Assembly (NCBI RefSeq): GCF_041435355.1
Contig: NZ_CP108442.1
Span: 1,736,001-1,800,000, forward strand
Source of the DNA: Streptomyces sp. NBC_01276
GTDB lineage: Bacteria > Actinomycetota > Actinomycetes > Streptomycetales > Streptomycetaceae
Length of the DNA: 64,000 bases
Direction of reading: 5' to 3'
The translations under genes were made by a program, and so were the position numbers. The notes under the pieces are model-generated. The model made no database searches. It was not told where the DNA came from and saw only the letters and a program-made list of their open reading frames with translations. Below, piece after piece: positions 26,082-35,393 of this stretch (its first letter is position 1; the number at the start of each line of letters is the position of its first letter).

Positions 26082-26744
26082 GTGTCCGTTCTTCTTGAGC
26101 AGCCCGCAAGCCTGGTCGCCTACCGCCCGACCAAGCCGACGGCCATGGTCGTCGTCGCCGACCCGCGCGTCCGTTCCACCGTGACCCGCCATCTGTGGGC
26201 CCTCGGAGTCCGTGACGTGATCGAGGCGTCGTCCATCGCGGAGGCCCGCCCCCGCGTCGGCAGCCCGCGCGACATCTGCGTGGCCGACGTCCACCTGCCC
26301 GACGGTTCCGGTCTCACCCTGCTCTCCGAGACCCGCGCCGCCGGCTGGCCGAACGGCCTGGCCCTGTCCGCCGCCGACGACATCGGCGCCGTGCGCAACG
26401 CCCTCGCGGGCGGTGTGAAGGGCTACGTCGTCACCGGTACGCGGACCAACATCGGGCTCCCCACCCGGCCCGGCGCCGCCCCCATCGGTGCCGCCGCCGC
26501 CCGTATGCACCGCCGCCCCCCGGGTGCCCCGAGCCACCCGGGCGGCTACCGAGAGCTCTCCGGCCGCGAGGTCGAGGTCCTGCGCCTCGTCGCGGAGGGC
26601 CAGTCCAACAAGGCCATCGGCGTCTCGATGGGCCTGTCCGCCCTGACCGTCAAGTCCCACCTCGCCCGGATCGCCCGCAAGCTGGGCACCGGCGACCGGG
26701 CCGGCATGGTCGCCGTCGCCCTGCGGACCGGAATCATCCACTGA
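26082..26744 (+). CDS. whiI: WhiI, atypical orphan response regulator for sporulation
   Basis: A 220-residue NarL/FixJ-type protein that, in S. coelicolor, is needed for late steps of sporulation septation and maturation and works with BldM. The receiver (about 20-125) has Asp69 at the phosphoacceptor position, but Ala26-Asp27 replaces the usual acidic pair, so normal phosphorylation is doubtful. The LuxR-type HTH spans about 158-215 (LSGREVEVLRLVAEGQSNKAI ... TVKSHL). AGGAGG lies five bases ahead of the GTG. No histidine kinase is nearby. Identification rests on family features plus the hemE-DUF3000-whiI-rnd order. Confidence 0.92.
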   Translation: MSVLLEQPASLVAYRPTKPTAMVVVADPRVRSTVTRHLWALGVRDVIEASSIAEARPRVGSPRDICVADVHLPDGSGLTLLSETRAAGWPNGLALSAADDIGAVRNALAGGVKGYVVTGTRTNIGLPTRPGAAPIGAAAARMHRRPPGAPSHPGGYRELSGREVEVLRLVAEGQSNKAIGVSMGLSALTVKSHLARIARKLGTGDRAGMVAVALRTGIIH

Positions 26745-26868
26745 TCCTGCCCCGAGGCCCCCGGACACCGCTCCGGGAACCCCTGGAGCCGCCCGGCCCC
26801 TCCTCCTCGCGCCCGTCCACGGAACGTTCCGGCGACGGGCGCGTCACATCCACGGATACCCTTGACCG

Positions 26869-28149
26869 GTGACCGACGCCCAAGAGACCGCAGCAGGCCT
26901 GCGCACCACCACCGGGGGCGGCCCCCCGGACGAAGAGGTTTCGTCCGATGGGCTGCCTGTTCCGTTGCTAGAACCCCGCGAGGGGATCCCCCCGGTCGTG
27001 GCCGACGCGGACGGGCTGGCCCGGGTCGTCGCGGCCTTCGCCGCAGGCACCGGACCGGTGGCCGTCGACGCCGAACGCGCCTCCGGATACCGCTACGGAC
27101 AGCGCGCCTACCTGGTGCAACTGCGCCGCGAGGGTGCCGGATCCGCGCTGATCGACCCGGTCGGGTGCCCGGACCTCTCCTCCCTGGGAGAGGCGCTGTC
27201 CGGCACCGAGTGGATCCTGCACGCCGCCACCCAGGACCTGCCCTGCCTGCGCGAAATAGGCATGGCCCCCACCTCCCTCTTCGACACCGAGCTGGCCGGC
27301 CGGCTGGCCGGGTTCCCCCGGGTCGGCCTCGGGGCGATGGTGGAGAGCGTGCTGGGCTACGTACTGGAGAAGGGCCACTCCGCCGTCGACTGGTCCACCC
27401 GCCCGCTGCCCGAGCCCTGGCTGCGCTACGCGGCGCTCGACGTGGAACTGCTGGTGGACCTGCGGGACGCGCTGGAGAAGGAGCTCGACCGGCAGGGCAA
27501 GCTGGAGTGGGCCCGCCAGGAGTTCGACGCGATCGCCTCCGCGCCGCCCGCCCCGCCGCGCAAGGACCCCTGGCGGCGCACCTCCGGCATGCACAAGGTG
27601 CGCCGGCGCCGGCAGATGGCCGTGGTCCGGGAGCTGTGGGAGTCCCGCGACCGGATCGCGCAGCGCCGGGACGTGTCCCCCGGCAAGGTGCTCGGCGACG
27701 CGGCGATCGTGGAGGCTGCCCTGGCCCTCCCCGCGAACGTCCACGCCCTGTCGGCCCTGCCCGGCTACGGACAGCGCATGGGCCGGCGCCAGCTGGACCA
27801 GTGGATGGCGGCCGTGGACCGGGCCAGGGCCCTGCCCGAGAGCGAGCTGCCGCAGCCGGGGGCGACCCCGGCGGGCCCGCCGCCGCCGCGCTCCTGGGCG
27901 GACAAGGACCCGGCCGCCGCCGCGCGCCTGTCCGCCGCCCGCAGTGCCGTCTCGGCACTGGCCGAGGGGCTGAACCTGCCCCAGGAGAACCTGATCACCC
28001 CGGACACCGTGCGCCGGCTGTGCTGGGAGCCCCCGCAGCGGCTGGAGCCCGGCACGGTCGCCGAGGCCCTGGCCGCCTACGGCGCCCGTCCCTGGCAGAT
28101 CGAACAGGTGACGCCCGCGCTGGTCACGGCCCTCGCGGCGACGGCCTGA
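26869..28149 (+). CDS. rnd: Ribonuclease D-like 3'-5' exonuclease
   Basis: A 426-residue DEDDy exonuclease. Catalytic positions are visible: Asp67 and Glu69 (VAVDAERASG), Asp123 (TQDLPCL), Tyr187 and Asp191 (YAALDVELL). One or two HRDC-type helical domains occupy the C-terminal half (MHKVRRRRQMAVVRELWESRD ... LPGYGQRMG). RNase D trims the 3' ends of tRNA and other small stable RNAs. GTG at 26869 gives a short unstructured N-terminus. It ends just before a very strong terminator. Confidence 0.93.
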   Translation: MTDAQETAAGLRTTTGGGPPDEEVSSDGLPVPLLEPREGIPPVVADADGLARVVAAFAAGTGPVAVDAERASGYRYGQRAYLVQLRREGAGSALIDPVGCPDLSSLGEALSGTEWILHAATQDLPCLREIGMAPTSLFDTELAGRLAGFPRVGLGAMVESVLGYVLEKGHSAVDWSTRPLPEPWLRYAALDVELLVDLRDALEKELDRQGKLEWARQEFDAIASAPPAPPRKDPWRRTSGMHKVRRRRQMAVVRELWESRDRIAQRRDVSPGKVLGDAAIVEAALALPANVHALSALPGYGQRMGRRQLDQWMAAVDRARALPESELPQPGATPAGPPPPRSWADKDPAAAARLSAARSAVSALAEGLNLPQENLITPDTVRRLCWEPPQRLEPGTVAEALAAYGARPWQIEQVTPALVTALAATA

Positions 28150-28163
28150 CCGGCCGGACCGAC

Positions 28164-28214
28164 GGACGCGGACGGGGCCCTCACTCCAGGGGAGTGAGGG
28201 CCCCGTCCGCGTCC
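28164..28214. terminator. Very strong bidirectional terminator after rnd
   Basis: Perfect 24-bp arms (28164-28187 and 28191-28214) with a three-base loop AGG. It follows the rnd stop by 14 bases. The last codons of the hydrolase remnant on the opposite strand lie inside it, so it can stop transcription from both sides. Confidence 0.88.
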
Positions 28215-28700
28215 CGGTAGTAGCTCCCGGTTTCCGCGCCTTCGACCTTGCCCTGCTTGAGCCAGTGCTCGGACATGGTGTGCACGTCGTTCGCCACCCG
28301 CTCCCAGGGCGCCTGGTGCCCCGCGCAGGCGATCCGGCCCATCAGCTCCTTCGGCTTCTTGATGGCCTTCCACACCTCGTCGACCATCCCGGCTCGCGCT
28401 GGTCGGGGCATTTCAGGTCGTTGCCCCACGACTCGTCGAGGCCGCCCTTCGTACCGACGGTCATCGGGAAGCCGAAGGCCGCCGCCGGAAGGGACACCGG
28501 CAGCGGCACCGGCGCGCCGAAGTCGGTCCCGGCCGCGCTCGCCCTGCCGTTCGGCGGGAAGACCGGCGCCAGCAGGAAGAGGCTGCGGACCTTGCCGGGG
28601 TGCTGGATGGCGTACGGCCCGAACTGCTGGGCGGCGTGGGACACCGGGCCGTCGGGCCCGATGTCCGACCCCTTCGGGTAGCCCGGGACGCTCCGATCGG
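28181..28700 (-). pseudogene. Alpha/beta hydrolase remnant, N-terminus missing and frameshifted
   Basis: One minus-strand frame reads an alpha/beta-hydrolase-like stretch (HPGKVRSLFLLAPVFPPNG ... GTKGGLDESWGNDLKCPDQR) and then loses it near 28400. Family-like sequence continues in another frame (MVDEVWKAIKKPKELMG ... TMSEHWLKQGKVEGAE) to a stop at 28181. The N-terminal half, with the first strands, is absent. Both the shift and the truncation indicate a decayed gene. Confidence 0.6.
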
Positions 28701-28788
28701 CCGGGCGCGCGACGGGGGCGCGAGGGGGCTCGGGGCGCGCGGGCCGGTGTGACCTTCGCCGCTGTTCGGGGAGGGGGTGTGCACACGG

Positions 28789-28828
28789 GTTACCCGCAAG
28801 TAGCATGGGCCGGGTGAGCGGGCGCTCA
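28789..28828 (+). promoter_or_regulatory. Two palindromic sites ahead of the beta-oxidation operon
   Basis: An imperfect 16-base palindrome (28789-28804, GTTACCCGCAAGTAGC) is followed by TGAGCG-GG-CGCTCA (28815-28828, perfect 6-bp arms). They lie 60-100 bases before the thiolase start. TetR-family regulators of acyl-CoA metabolism often use such sites; which protein binds here is not known. Confidence 0.45.
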
Positions 28829-28889
28829 GCCACATCGGCCGGGCCGCCCCCGCGCAGCAGTGCACACCCGCACCTGGAGGAGAGCCAAC

Positions 28890-30116
28890 GTGCCTCGTAC
28901 CGTCAGGGACGTCGTCTTCGTCGACGGCGTCCGCACCCCGTTCGGCAAGGCGGGCCCGAAGGGCATCTACCACGAGACCCGCGCCGACGACCTCGTCGTG
29001 AAGGCGATCCGGGAGCTGCTGCGCCGCAACCCGGACCTGGACCCCGCGAAGATCGACGAGGTCGCCATCGCCGCGACCACGCAGATCGGCGACCAGGGCC
29101 TGACGCTGGGCCGCACGGCCGGCATCCTCGCGGGTCTCCCGCAGTCGGTCCCGGGCTACTCCATCGACCGCATGTGCGCCGGCGCGCTGACCGCCGTGAC
29201 CGCCGTCGCGGGCGGTGTGGCCTTCGGTGCCTACGACGTCGCCCTCGCCGGCGGTGTCGAGCACATGGGCCGCCACCCCATGGGTGAGGGCGTCGACCCG
29301 AACCCGCGCTTCGTCTCGGAGAAGCTGGTCGACGAGTCCGCCCTGTTCATGGGCATGACCGCCGAGAACCTGCACGACCGGTACCCGACGATCACCAAGC
29401 TCCGCGCCGACGAGTACGCCGTGCGCTCGCAGGAGAAGGCCGCCAAGGCGTACGCCGACGGCAAGATCCAGCAGGACCTGGTCCCGATCTCGGTGCGCAA
29501 CACCAACGAGGCGGCCGGTGAGACGGGCTGGGGCCTGGTCACCACCGACGAGCCGATGCGCCCGGGCACCACGCTGGAGAACCTGGCCGGCCTGAAGACC
29601 CCGTTCCGTACGCACGGCCGGGTCACCGCGGGCAACGCCGCCGGTCTCAACGACGGTGCCACCGCCGCGATCATCGCGTCCGAGGACTTCGCCCGGGAGA
29701 ACAACCTCCCGGTCAAGATGCGCCTGGTCTCGTACTCCTTCGCGGGTGTCGAGCCGGAGGTCATGGGCTACGGCCCGATCCCGGCCACCGAGAAGGCCCT
29801 GGCGCAGGCCGGTCTGACGATCGACGACATAGGCCTGTTCGAGGTCAACGAGGCGTTCGCCGTCCAGGTCCTCGCCTTCCTGGAGCACTACGGCATCGCC
29901 GACGACGACGCCCGCGTGAACCAGTACGGCGGTGCCATCGCCTTCGGTCACCCGCTGGCCTCCTCCGGCGTCCGCCTGATGACGCAGCTGGCCCGCCAGT
30001 TCGAGGAGCAGCCGCACGTCCGCTACGGCCTGACCACCATGTGCGTCGGCTTCGGCATGGGCGCCACGGTCATCTGGGAGAACCCGAACTTCAACGCCGA
30101 GGGAGACTCCAAGTGA
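28890..30116 (+). CDS. Acetyl-CoA C-acyltransferase (thiolase)
   Basis: A 408-residue thiolase that cleaves 3-ketoacyl-CoA with CoA in the last step of beta-oxidation, or the reverse condensation. The acyl-accepting cysteine is Cys96 (DRMCAGAL). His354 (GHPLASSG) and Cys385 (CVGFGMG) complete the active site. GTG at 28890 is preceded by GGAGGAGAG at the right spacing. It overlaps the fadB-like gene by four bases (GTGA), so both subunits of the trifunctional-type complex are made together. Confidence 0.95.
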   Translation: MPRTVRDVVFVDGVRTPFGKAGPKGIYHETRADDLVVKAIRELLRRNPDLDPAKIDEVAIAATTQIGDQGLTLGRTAGILAGLPQSVPGYSIDRMCAGALTAVTAVAGGVAFGAYDVALAGGVEHMGRHPMGEGVDPNPRFVSEKLVDESALFMGMTAENLHDRYPTITKLRADEYAVRSQEKAAKAYADGKIQQDLVPISVRNTNEAAGETGWGLVTTDEPMRPGTTLENLAGLKTPFRTHGRVTAGNAAGLNDGATAAIIASEDFARENNLPVKMRLVSYSFAGVEPEVMGYGPIPATEKALAQAGLTIDDIGLFEVNEAFAVQVLAFLEHYGIADDDARVNQYGGAIAFGHPLASSGVRLMTQLARQFEEQPHVRYGLTTMCVGFGMGATVIWENPNFNAEGDSK

Positions 30117-32251
30117 GCACCACCGCTGAGCTCCTGAAGGGCGCGGCCGAGCTGTTCCCGGACGAGGTCGTCACCCAGGCGCACGTGCGCCACCTGGACC
30201 TGCCGTTCGGCGCCGGGCGCTTCGCGCTCGTCACGCTGGACAACGGCTTCGACCACACCAAGCCGACCACCTTCGGCCCGCAGTCCCTCGCCAACCTGAA
30301 CGCGGCGATCGACCAGGTCGAGCAGGAGGCCCTCGCGGGCTCCATCGTCGGCGCGGGCATCACCGGCAAGCCGTTCATCTTCGCGGTCGGCGCCGACCTC
30401 AAGGGCGTCGAGCTGCTGAAGAAGCACGACGAGGCGCTCGCCATCGGCAAGGGCGGCCACGACGTCTTCAAGCGCCTCGCGGCGCTGGCCGTCCCCACCT
30501 TCGCGTACTACAACGGCGCGGCGATGGGCGGCGGTGTCGAGGTCGGTCTGCACTGCACCTACCGCACCGTCTCCAAGGCCATCCCGGCCTTCTCGCTGCC
30601 CGAGGTCTTCCTCGGTCTGGTCCCGGGCTGGGGCGGCTGCGCCCTCCTCCCGAACCTGATCGGCGCGGAGCGCGCGGTCTCGGTCATCATCGAGAACTCG
30701 CTCAACCAGAACCGCCAGCTCAAGGGCAAGCAGGTCTTCGAGCTCGGCATCGCCGACGCCCTCTTCGAGGGCGCGGACTTCCTGGAGCAGTCCCTGATCT
30801 GGACCGCGAAGGTCCTGGGGGGCGAGACCGAGGTCGTCCGCGCCGAGATCGACCGCGGCGAGGGCTGGGACGCGGCCGTCGCCAAGGGCCGCGCCATCGC
30901 GGACTCCAAGGTGCACGGAGCCGCTCCGGCCGCCTACCGCGCGCTGGACATCATCGCCGCGGCCAAGTCCGGCGACCTCCAGGCCGGCTTCGACGCCGAG
31001 GACACGGCCCTGGCCGACCTCATCATGGGCGGCGAGCTGCGCTCGGGCATCTACGCCTTCAACCTGGTCCAGAAGCGCGCCAAGCGCCCGGCCGGTGCCC
31101 CGGACAAGTCCCTGGCCCGCCCGGTCACCAAGGTCGGCGTCGTCGGCGCGGGCCTGATGGCCTCGCAGCTGGCGCTGCTCTTCCTGCGCCGCCTGGAGGT
31201 GCCGGTGGTCCTCACCGACATCGACCAGGAGCGCGTGGACAAGGGCGTGGGCTACGTCCACGCCGAGATCCAGAAGCTGCTCGGCAAGGGCCGCATCAAC
31301 CAGGACAAGGCCAACCGCCTGACCGCCCTGGTGACCGGTGTGCTCGACAAGGCCGAGGGCTTCGCGGACGCGGACTTCATCATCGAGGCCGTGTTCGAGG
31401 AGATGTCCGTCAAGCAGAAGGTGTTCGCGGAGGTCGAGGCGGTCGCCCCGGCGCACGCGATCCTCGCCACCAACACCTCCTCGCTGTCGGTGTCGGAGAT
31501 GGCCTCCAAGCTCCAGCACCCGGAGCGCGTGGTCGGCTTCCACTTCTTCAACCCGGTCGCGATCCTCCCCCTGCTGGAGATCGTCCGCGGTGAGCAGACC
31601 GACGACGCCTCGCTGGCCACGGCCTTCGGTGTCGCCAAGAAGCTGAAGAAGACCGCGGTGCTCACCAAGGACGCCCCGGCGTTCGTCGTGAACCGCATCC
31701 TGACCCGCTTCATGGGCGAGATCCAGAACGTCATCGACGAGGGCACCCCGGTCGTCACGGCGGAGAAGGCCATCGAGCCGCTCGGCCTGCCGATGTCCCC
31801 GCTGGTGCTGCTGGAGCTCGTGGGTCCGGCGATCGGTCTGCACGTCTCCGAGACCCTGAACCGCGCCTTCCCGGAGCGCTTCACCGTCTCCCCGAACCTG
31901 GCGGCCGTGGTCAAGGCCGGCAAGCGCGGCTTCTACGTCTACAACGCGGAGAACGGCTTCAAGCCGGAGCTCGACCCCGAGGTCGCCGCGCTCCTGGTCC
32001 AGGGCGACTCCGTCCTGACCGAGGAGCAGGTCCGCGACCGCGTCCTGGACGCGGTGGCGCAGGAGATCGGCCTGATGCTGGAGGAGGGTGTCGTGGCCGA
32101 GGCCCAGGACATCGACCTCTGCCTCATCACGGGTGCCGGCTGGCCCTTCCACCTGGGCGGCATCACGCCGTACCTGGACCGTGAGGGCGTCTCGGAGCGG
32201 GTGAACGGCAAGAAGTTCCTCGCCCCGGGTGTCGCCAGCGTCCCGGCGTAA
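30113..32251 (+). CDS. fadB: Fatty-acid oxidation multienzyme protein (enoyl-CoA hydratase / 3-hydroxyacyl-CoA dehydrogenase)
   Basis: A 712-residue fusion. The N-terminal crotonase domain (about 1-300) has an oxyanion region YYNGAAMGGGVEVGLHC and FSLPEVFLGLVPGWGG. The C-terminal 3-hydroxyacyl-CoA dehydrogenase (about 340-700) has VGVVGAGLMASQL, ATNTSSLSVSEM and GFHFFNPV. It carries out the hydration and oxidation steps of beta-oxidation and should pair with the thiolase encoded directly upstream. Length and layout are those of FadB-type alpha subunits. A strong hairpin follows. Confidence 0.95.
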   Translation: MSTTAELLKGAAELFPDEVVTQAHVRHLDLPFGAGRFALVTLDNGFDHTKPTTFGPQSLANLNAAIDQVEQEALAGSIVGAGITGKPFIFAVGADLKGVELLKKHDEALAIGKGGHDVFKRLAALAVPTFAYYNGAAMGGGVEVGLHCTYRTVSKAIPAFSLPEVFLGLVPGWGGCALLPNLIGAERAVSVIIENSLNQNRQLKGKQVFELGIADALFEGADFLEQSLIWTAKVLGGETEVVRAEIDRGEGWDAAVAKGRAIADSKVHGAAPAAYRALDIIAAAKSGDLQAGFDAEDTALADLIMGGELRSGIYAFNLVQKRAKRPAGAPDKSLARPVTKVGVVGAGLMASQLALLFLRRLEVPVVLTDIDQERVDKGVGYVHAEIQKLLGKGRINQDKANRLTALVTGVLDKAEGFADADFIIEAVFEEMSVKQKVFAEVEAVAPAHAILATNTSSLSVSEMASKLQHPERVVGFHFFNPVAILPLLEIVRGEQTDDASLATAFGVAKKLKKTAVLTKDAPAFVVNRILTRFMGEIQNVIDEGTPVVTAEKAIEPLGLPMSPLVLLELVGPAIGLHVSETLNRAFPERFTVSPNLAAVVKAGKRGFYVYNAENGFKPELDPEVAALLVQGDSVLTEEQVRDRVLDAVAQEIGLMLEEGVVAEAQDIDLCLITGAGWPFHLGGITPYLDREGVSERVNGKKFLAPGVASVPA

Positions 32252-32268
32252 CCCACGGCGCTACGCGC

Positions 32269-32303
32269 AACGGCCCGTCCGCACCCGGTGCGGACGGGCC
32301 GTT
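32269..32303. terminator. Bidirectional terminator after fadB
   Basis: 17-bp arms (32269-32285 and 32287-32303) form an almost continuous palindrome with a minimal centre, 18 bases after the fadB stop. Two copies of GTCCGGGGCCGTTCCCC follow before the convergent glycosyltransferase gene ends at 32371. Confidence 0.78.
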
Positions 32304-32370
32304 CGCGTGTCCGGGGCCGTTCCCCGTGTCCGGGGCCGTTCCCCGTGTCCCGGGAGCGGCCCCGGGGCCG

Positions 32371-34110
32371 TCAGCGGCGGCCGAGGCGGCCGTTCTTGAC
32401 CAGTCGCTGGGCCGCGGGCGACGCGGGGTTGATGCTCAGCGCCCGCTGTCCCGCCCGGCGGCGCAGGTCGTCGCCGGGCTTGCCCAGCTTCGCGGCGGTC
32501 TCCGCGATCCTCAGCCAGACCAGCGCGCGCCCGCTGTCCGCGGAGATCTCGACGGCCCGCTCGATCCGGCGCTTGGCCTGGTCGGTCTCCTTGCGGCGGA
32601 TGTGGGCCTGGGCCATGCCGATGAGCAGGTCGAGGTTCTCGTGTTCGGCGAGCAGCCGGGCGCCCACCTCCAGGACGCCCCGGTCGTCCTTGGCCTCCAC
32701 GAGGGAGGCGAACCCGCCGAGGGTGATGTCGGTGAAGGGCACGTCGTCCGGTTCGGTGCGCTCGCCGGTGGCGCGCAGGGTCCAGCCCTTGCCCCGGCGC
32801 CACTTCCAGGTGCGCGGGCCGGGCAGTTCCAGCCGGGTCCGGGTGCGCTCGTTGAAGTGCATGGAGAGCTCGGGGCGGCCCTCCCACTGGTCGACGGCGG
32901 CGGCGACGTACGCCTCGGCGACCGGGCGCAGGAAGGCGTACCGCTTGGGCTGCATGCAGTAGCCGACGGCCTGGACGTACGGGGTGACCTCGGCGCGGAT
33001 GTGCTCGACGTCCAGCACCCGGTCGGCCGCGGCGCCGGTGGGCGCCTCCAGGTCGGGGAGCAGGGCGTGGGTGAGGGTGGCGGGGATGCGGTTGCTGTTG
33101 GCGTAGGGGCGCATCCGCCGGATCACCTCCAGGGCGCCGATCTGGGCGACGGGGATCCCGTACAGGGCGCGTGCGGTGAACAGGCCGGTGGAGAAGCAGC
33201 CGATGACCTGACGGGGGCGCAGGTACTCGAAGACCGTCTCGGCCAGTACCGGGACGTCCAGGACGAGGAAGGGCACGCCCGCCTCGCGGGCCGCCTCGCC
33301 GAGGGTGTCGGCGAGGCTGGAGGGGGCGCTGGGGTGCGGTTTGAAGACGATGGCGCCGTGGCCGAGGGCCAGGGCGTTCTGGAACATGCGCAGGTGCAGC
33401 TCCTCCTCTTCCTCCTCGGTGAGGATGCCGAGCGGGGAGAGGTACTGGCCGAGGAGGAGGGCGGTCTCCGGGCCGAGCCGCGCCAGCGCGGGCGGGATCA
33501 CGCGGTCGAGGATCGGCGCGCACTCGCGGGTGACCTCGGCGATCAGCTTGAGGACGGCGCCGGTGTGCACGGGCCGCGAGGGGATCCCGTACTCGGTGAG
33601 GAGCATGGGCAGCAGGGTGGGCACGAGGTCCAGGTAGAGGACCTGTGCGATCCGGCCGTGGAGGGAGCGGGGCAGGTCGTTGCGGGTCGGGCCGTAGCTC
33701 ATGACCCCGTCGGCGTAGACGGCGAGGGTGGCGTCCGAGAAGATCTTGCAGAGGGTCTGGGCGGGTTTGACCTGGATGGACTCGACGACGAGTTCCAGGG
33801 GGCCCGGCCGGATGCCGATCTTCTCCGCCATGACCGTGCGCCACAGCGGGGCGTCCTCGTCCCGCGGGGACCACAGCGCGGGGTGGAAGGGGTAGATGAG
33901 GTCGTTCCAGTAGACGACCCGGTGGAAGCGCGCGAGTACGGCGGCGGCGCCGGGCATCCGGTGCAGCGGGGTGGCGACCTCGGGGATGTCGACGTTGTTG
34001 CACACGAGCAGGATGCGCTCGCGGTCGTCCTGGCCGAGCTGGCCCGCTTCGATGGCGGCGGCCACCGTCATGGCGCCGTAGAGGGTGGAGGCGGCGAATA
34101 TCCGGGTCAT
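32371..34110 (-). CDS. Polysialyltransferase-like glycosyltransferase with TPR-like tail
   Basis: A 579-residue protein of the bacterial alpha-2,8-polysialyltransferase-like group. Three short motifs typical of bacterial sialyltransferases are present in order: a D/E-x-G turn at YADG (132-135), HP in FKPHPSAP (259-260) and ST in CFSTGLF (307-308). The last ~100 residues are helical and repeat-like (LLAEHENLDLLIGMAQAHI ...), suggesting a TPR-type interaction domain. It probably transfers a CMP-nonulosonic acid onto a growing glycan at the inner membrane. It is encoded with a GT2 protein whose stop overlaps its start. Confidence 0.75.
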   Translation of the reverse strand: MTRIFAASTLYGAMTVAAAIEAGQLGQDDRERILLVCNNVDIPEVATPLHRMPGAAAVLARFHRVVYWNDLIYPFHPALWSPRDEDAPLWRTVMAEKIGIRPGPLELVVESIQVKPAQTLCKIFSDATLAVYADGVMSYGPTRNDLPRSLHGRIAQVLYLDLVPTLLPMLLTEYGIPSRPVHTGAVLKLIAEVTRECAPILDRVIPPALARLGPETALLLGQYLSPLGILTEEEEEELHLRMFQNALALGHGAIVFKPHPSAPSSLADTLGEAAREAGVPFLVLDVPVLAETVFEYLRPRQVIGCFSTGLFTARALYGIPVAQIGALEVIRRMRPYANSNRIPATLTHALLPDLEAPTGAAADRVLDVEHIRAEVTPYVQAVGYCMQPKRYAFLRPVAEAYVAAAVDQWEGRPELSMHFNERTRTRLELPGPRTWKWRRGKGWTLRATGERTEPDDVPFTDITLGGFASLVEAKDDRGVLEVGARLLAEHENLDLLIGMAQAHIRRKETDQAKRRIERAVEISADSGRALVWLRIAETAAKLGKPGDDLRRRAGQRALSINPASPAAQRLVKNGRLGRR

Positions 34111-35084
34111 CGGGCGGCGGCGCCCTGGTGCCGGGAGATCAGTGCCCTGAGCTTGTTCACGCGTGCGGAGTCCATTCCTGACAGCGTCCCCTCCAGGACG
34201 TCCTGGGGGAGGTCCCGGAGGATCTGCGCGCTGCGTTCCAGCAGCAGGCCCCGGATGAGTTCCTCGTACGACTCGGCGCGGTCCATGTGAATCACGATGA
34301 GCGCGCAGAGAGTTCGCATCGCCTTGAACGACAGTTCATATCCGCGTGGATGGCGGTCGAGCTCGTCGAAAATCAGCCGGAAGGCGGGAAGGAAGTCGAG
34401 CTGCCGTTCGTCCGGCACCTTGGTGAGTGAAGTGGACACATCACGACGGTAGAAGATGCCGTGGAGGTCGACGACTCCGAAGGATCGGGTCCGCAGGTGC
34501 AGCTTGTAGAACCACGGGCGGTCCTCGGCGGTGCGCAGGGTCTCGTCGAAGAACAGCGCGTCGGCCTCCAGGAGGCGCTCGCGGTCGTAGATGCCGGCCC
34601 AGGACTGCGGGTAGTCCATGAAGGTCGAGGCGTCCACGGGTCCGATGTAATCCGTGGGATTCAGCGGAAGGGCCCTCGGGGCGAGCGGCGCCATGACGAT
34701 CTTGCGCTTCCTGCCGTAGACCCGGACATGGCCGGTGCGCAGGAAGTCGACCCCCGACTCACCCATCCAGCCGACGAGTTGCGCGAGATATCCGGGGGCG
34801 TACCAGTCGTCCCCGTCGAGGAAGGTGAAGAAACGCCCGCGCGCCGCCGAGAGGCCGATGTTCCGGGTGGCCGAGATTCCCAGGTTGTACTGATTGCGGA
34901 TCAATACGGCGCCGGGGATCCTCGGCACCATCTCCCGGAGGATCTCCGATGTCCCGTCAACGGACCCGTCGTCCACGACGATGAACTCGAAATCCTCCCT
35001 GGCATTCAGCGCCAAGGACTTGAGTGCCGTCCGACAGTAGTCCCGCACGTCACACATGGCAACGATTACCGAAAGGGTCACCAT
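34107..35084 (-). CDS. Family 2 glycosyltransferase
   Basis: A 325-residue GT-A glycosyltransferase. The nucleotide-sugar motifs are VDDGS (38-42) and FLDGDDW (about 88-94), and a later ED pair (TAEDRPWF) could be the base. The C-terminal third is helical. It adds one sugar to a lipid- or polymer-linked acceptor; donor unknown. It forms a two-gene minus-strand operon with the polysialyltransferase-like gene. Its codon use is less strictly G+C-rich than that of the flanking housekeeping genes, a hint of acquisition. Confidence 0.86.
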   Translation of the reverse strand: MVTLSVIVAMCDVRDYCRTALKSLALNAREDFEFIVVDDGSVDGTSEILREMVPRIPGAVLIRNQYNLGISATRNIGLSAARGRFFTFLDGDDWYAPGYLAQLVGWMGESGVDFLRTGHVRVYGRKRKIVMAPLAPRALPLNPTDYIGPVDASTFMDYPQSWAGIYDRERLLEADALFFDETLRTAEDRPWFYKLHLRTRSFGVVDLHGIFYRRDVSTSLTKVPDERQLDFLPAFRLIFDELDRHPRGYELSFKAMRTLCALIVIHMDRAESYEELIRGLLLERSAQILRDLPQDVLEGTLSGMDSARVNKLRALISRHQGAAAR

Positions 35085-35393
35085 CGAAAGTACTCACCTC
35101 ATTCTCATTTCTTTCACACACCCCCGGGAGGCGACCGGGACCGGCCGGCCGCACGCCCCCTCCAGCCTACGATCAAGTAACGCGCCGCCATCATGACAGA
35201 ACCACTCGAAGCCCCCGTACAATCACCCCGGTGTGACGTACAACTCCCCTGCCCGTCGAGGCCTTTTCGTGACACGTAAGGATCGGATCAGCATGTAAGG
35301 TCTAACGGGCCGCGCGGCAAACCCGCCGGCAAGCGCCCAGCCGCGGTCGTGTCGACGGCAGTTGGACACCACCCACCGACCCGGGAATCACCA
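35085..35393. promoter_or_regulatory. 309-base divergent promoter region of the glycopolymer cluster
   Basis: This gap separates the minus-strand GT2/polysialyltransferase pair from the plus-strand nonulosonic-acid operon. It is comparatively A+T-rich near both ends (for example 35085-35125). No operator could be recognised. A GTG at 35349 could extend the plus-strand gene by 15 codons into it. Confidence 0.5.
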
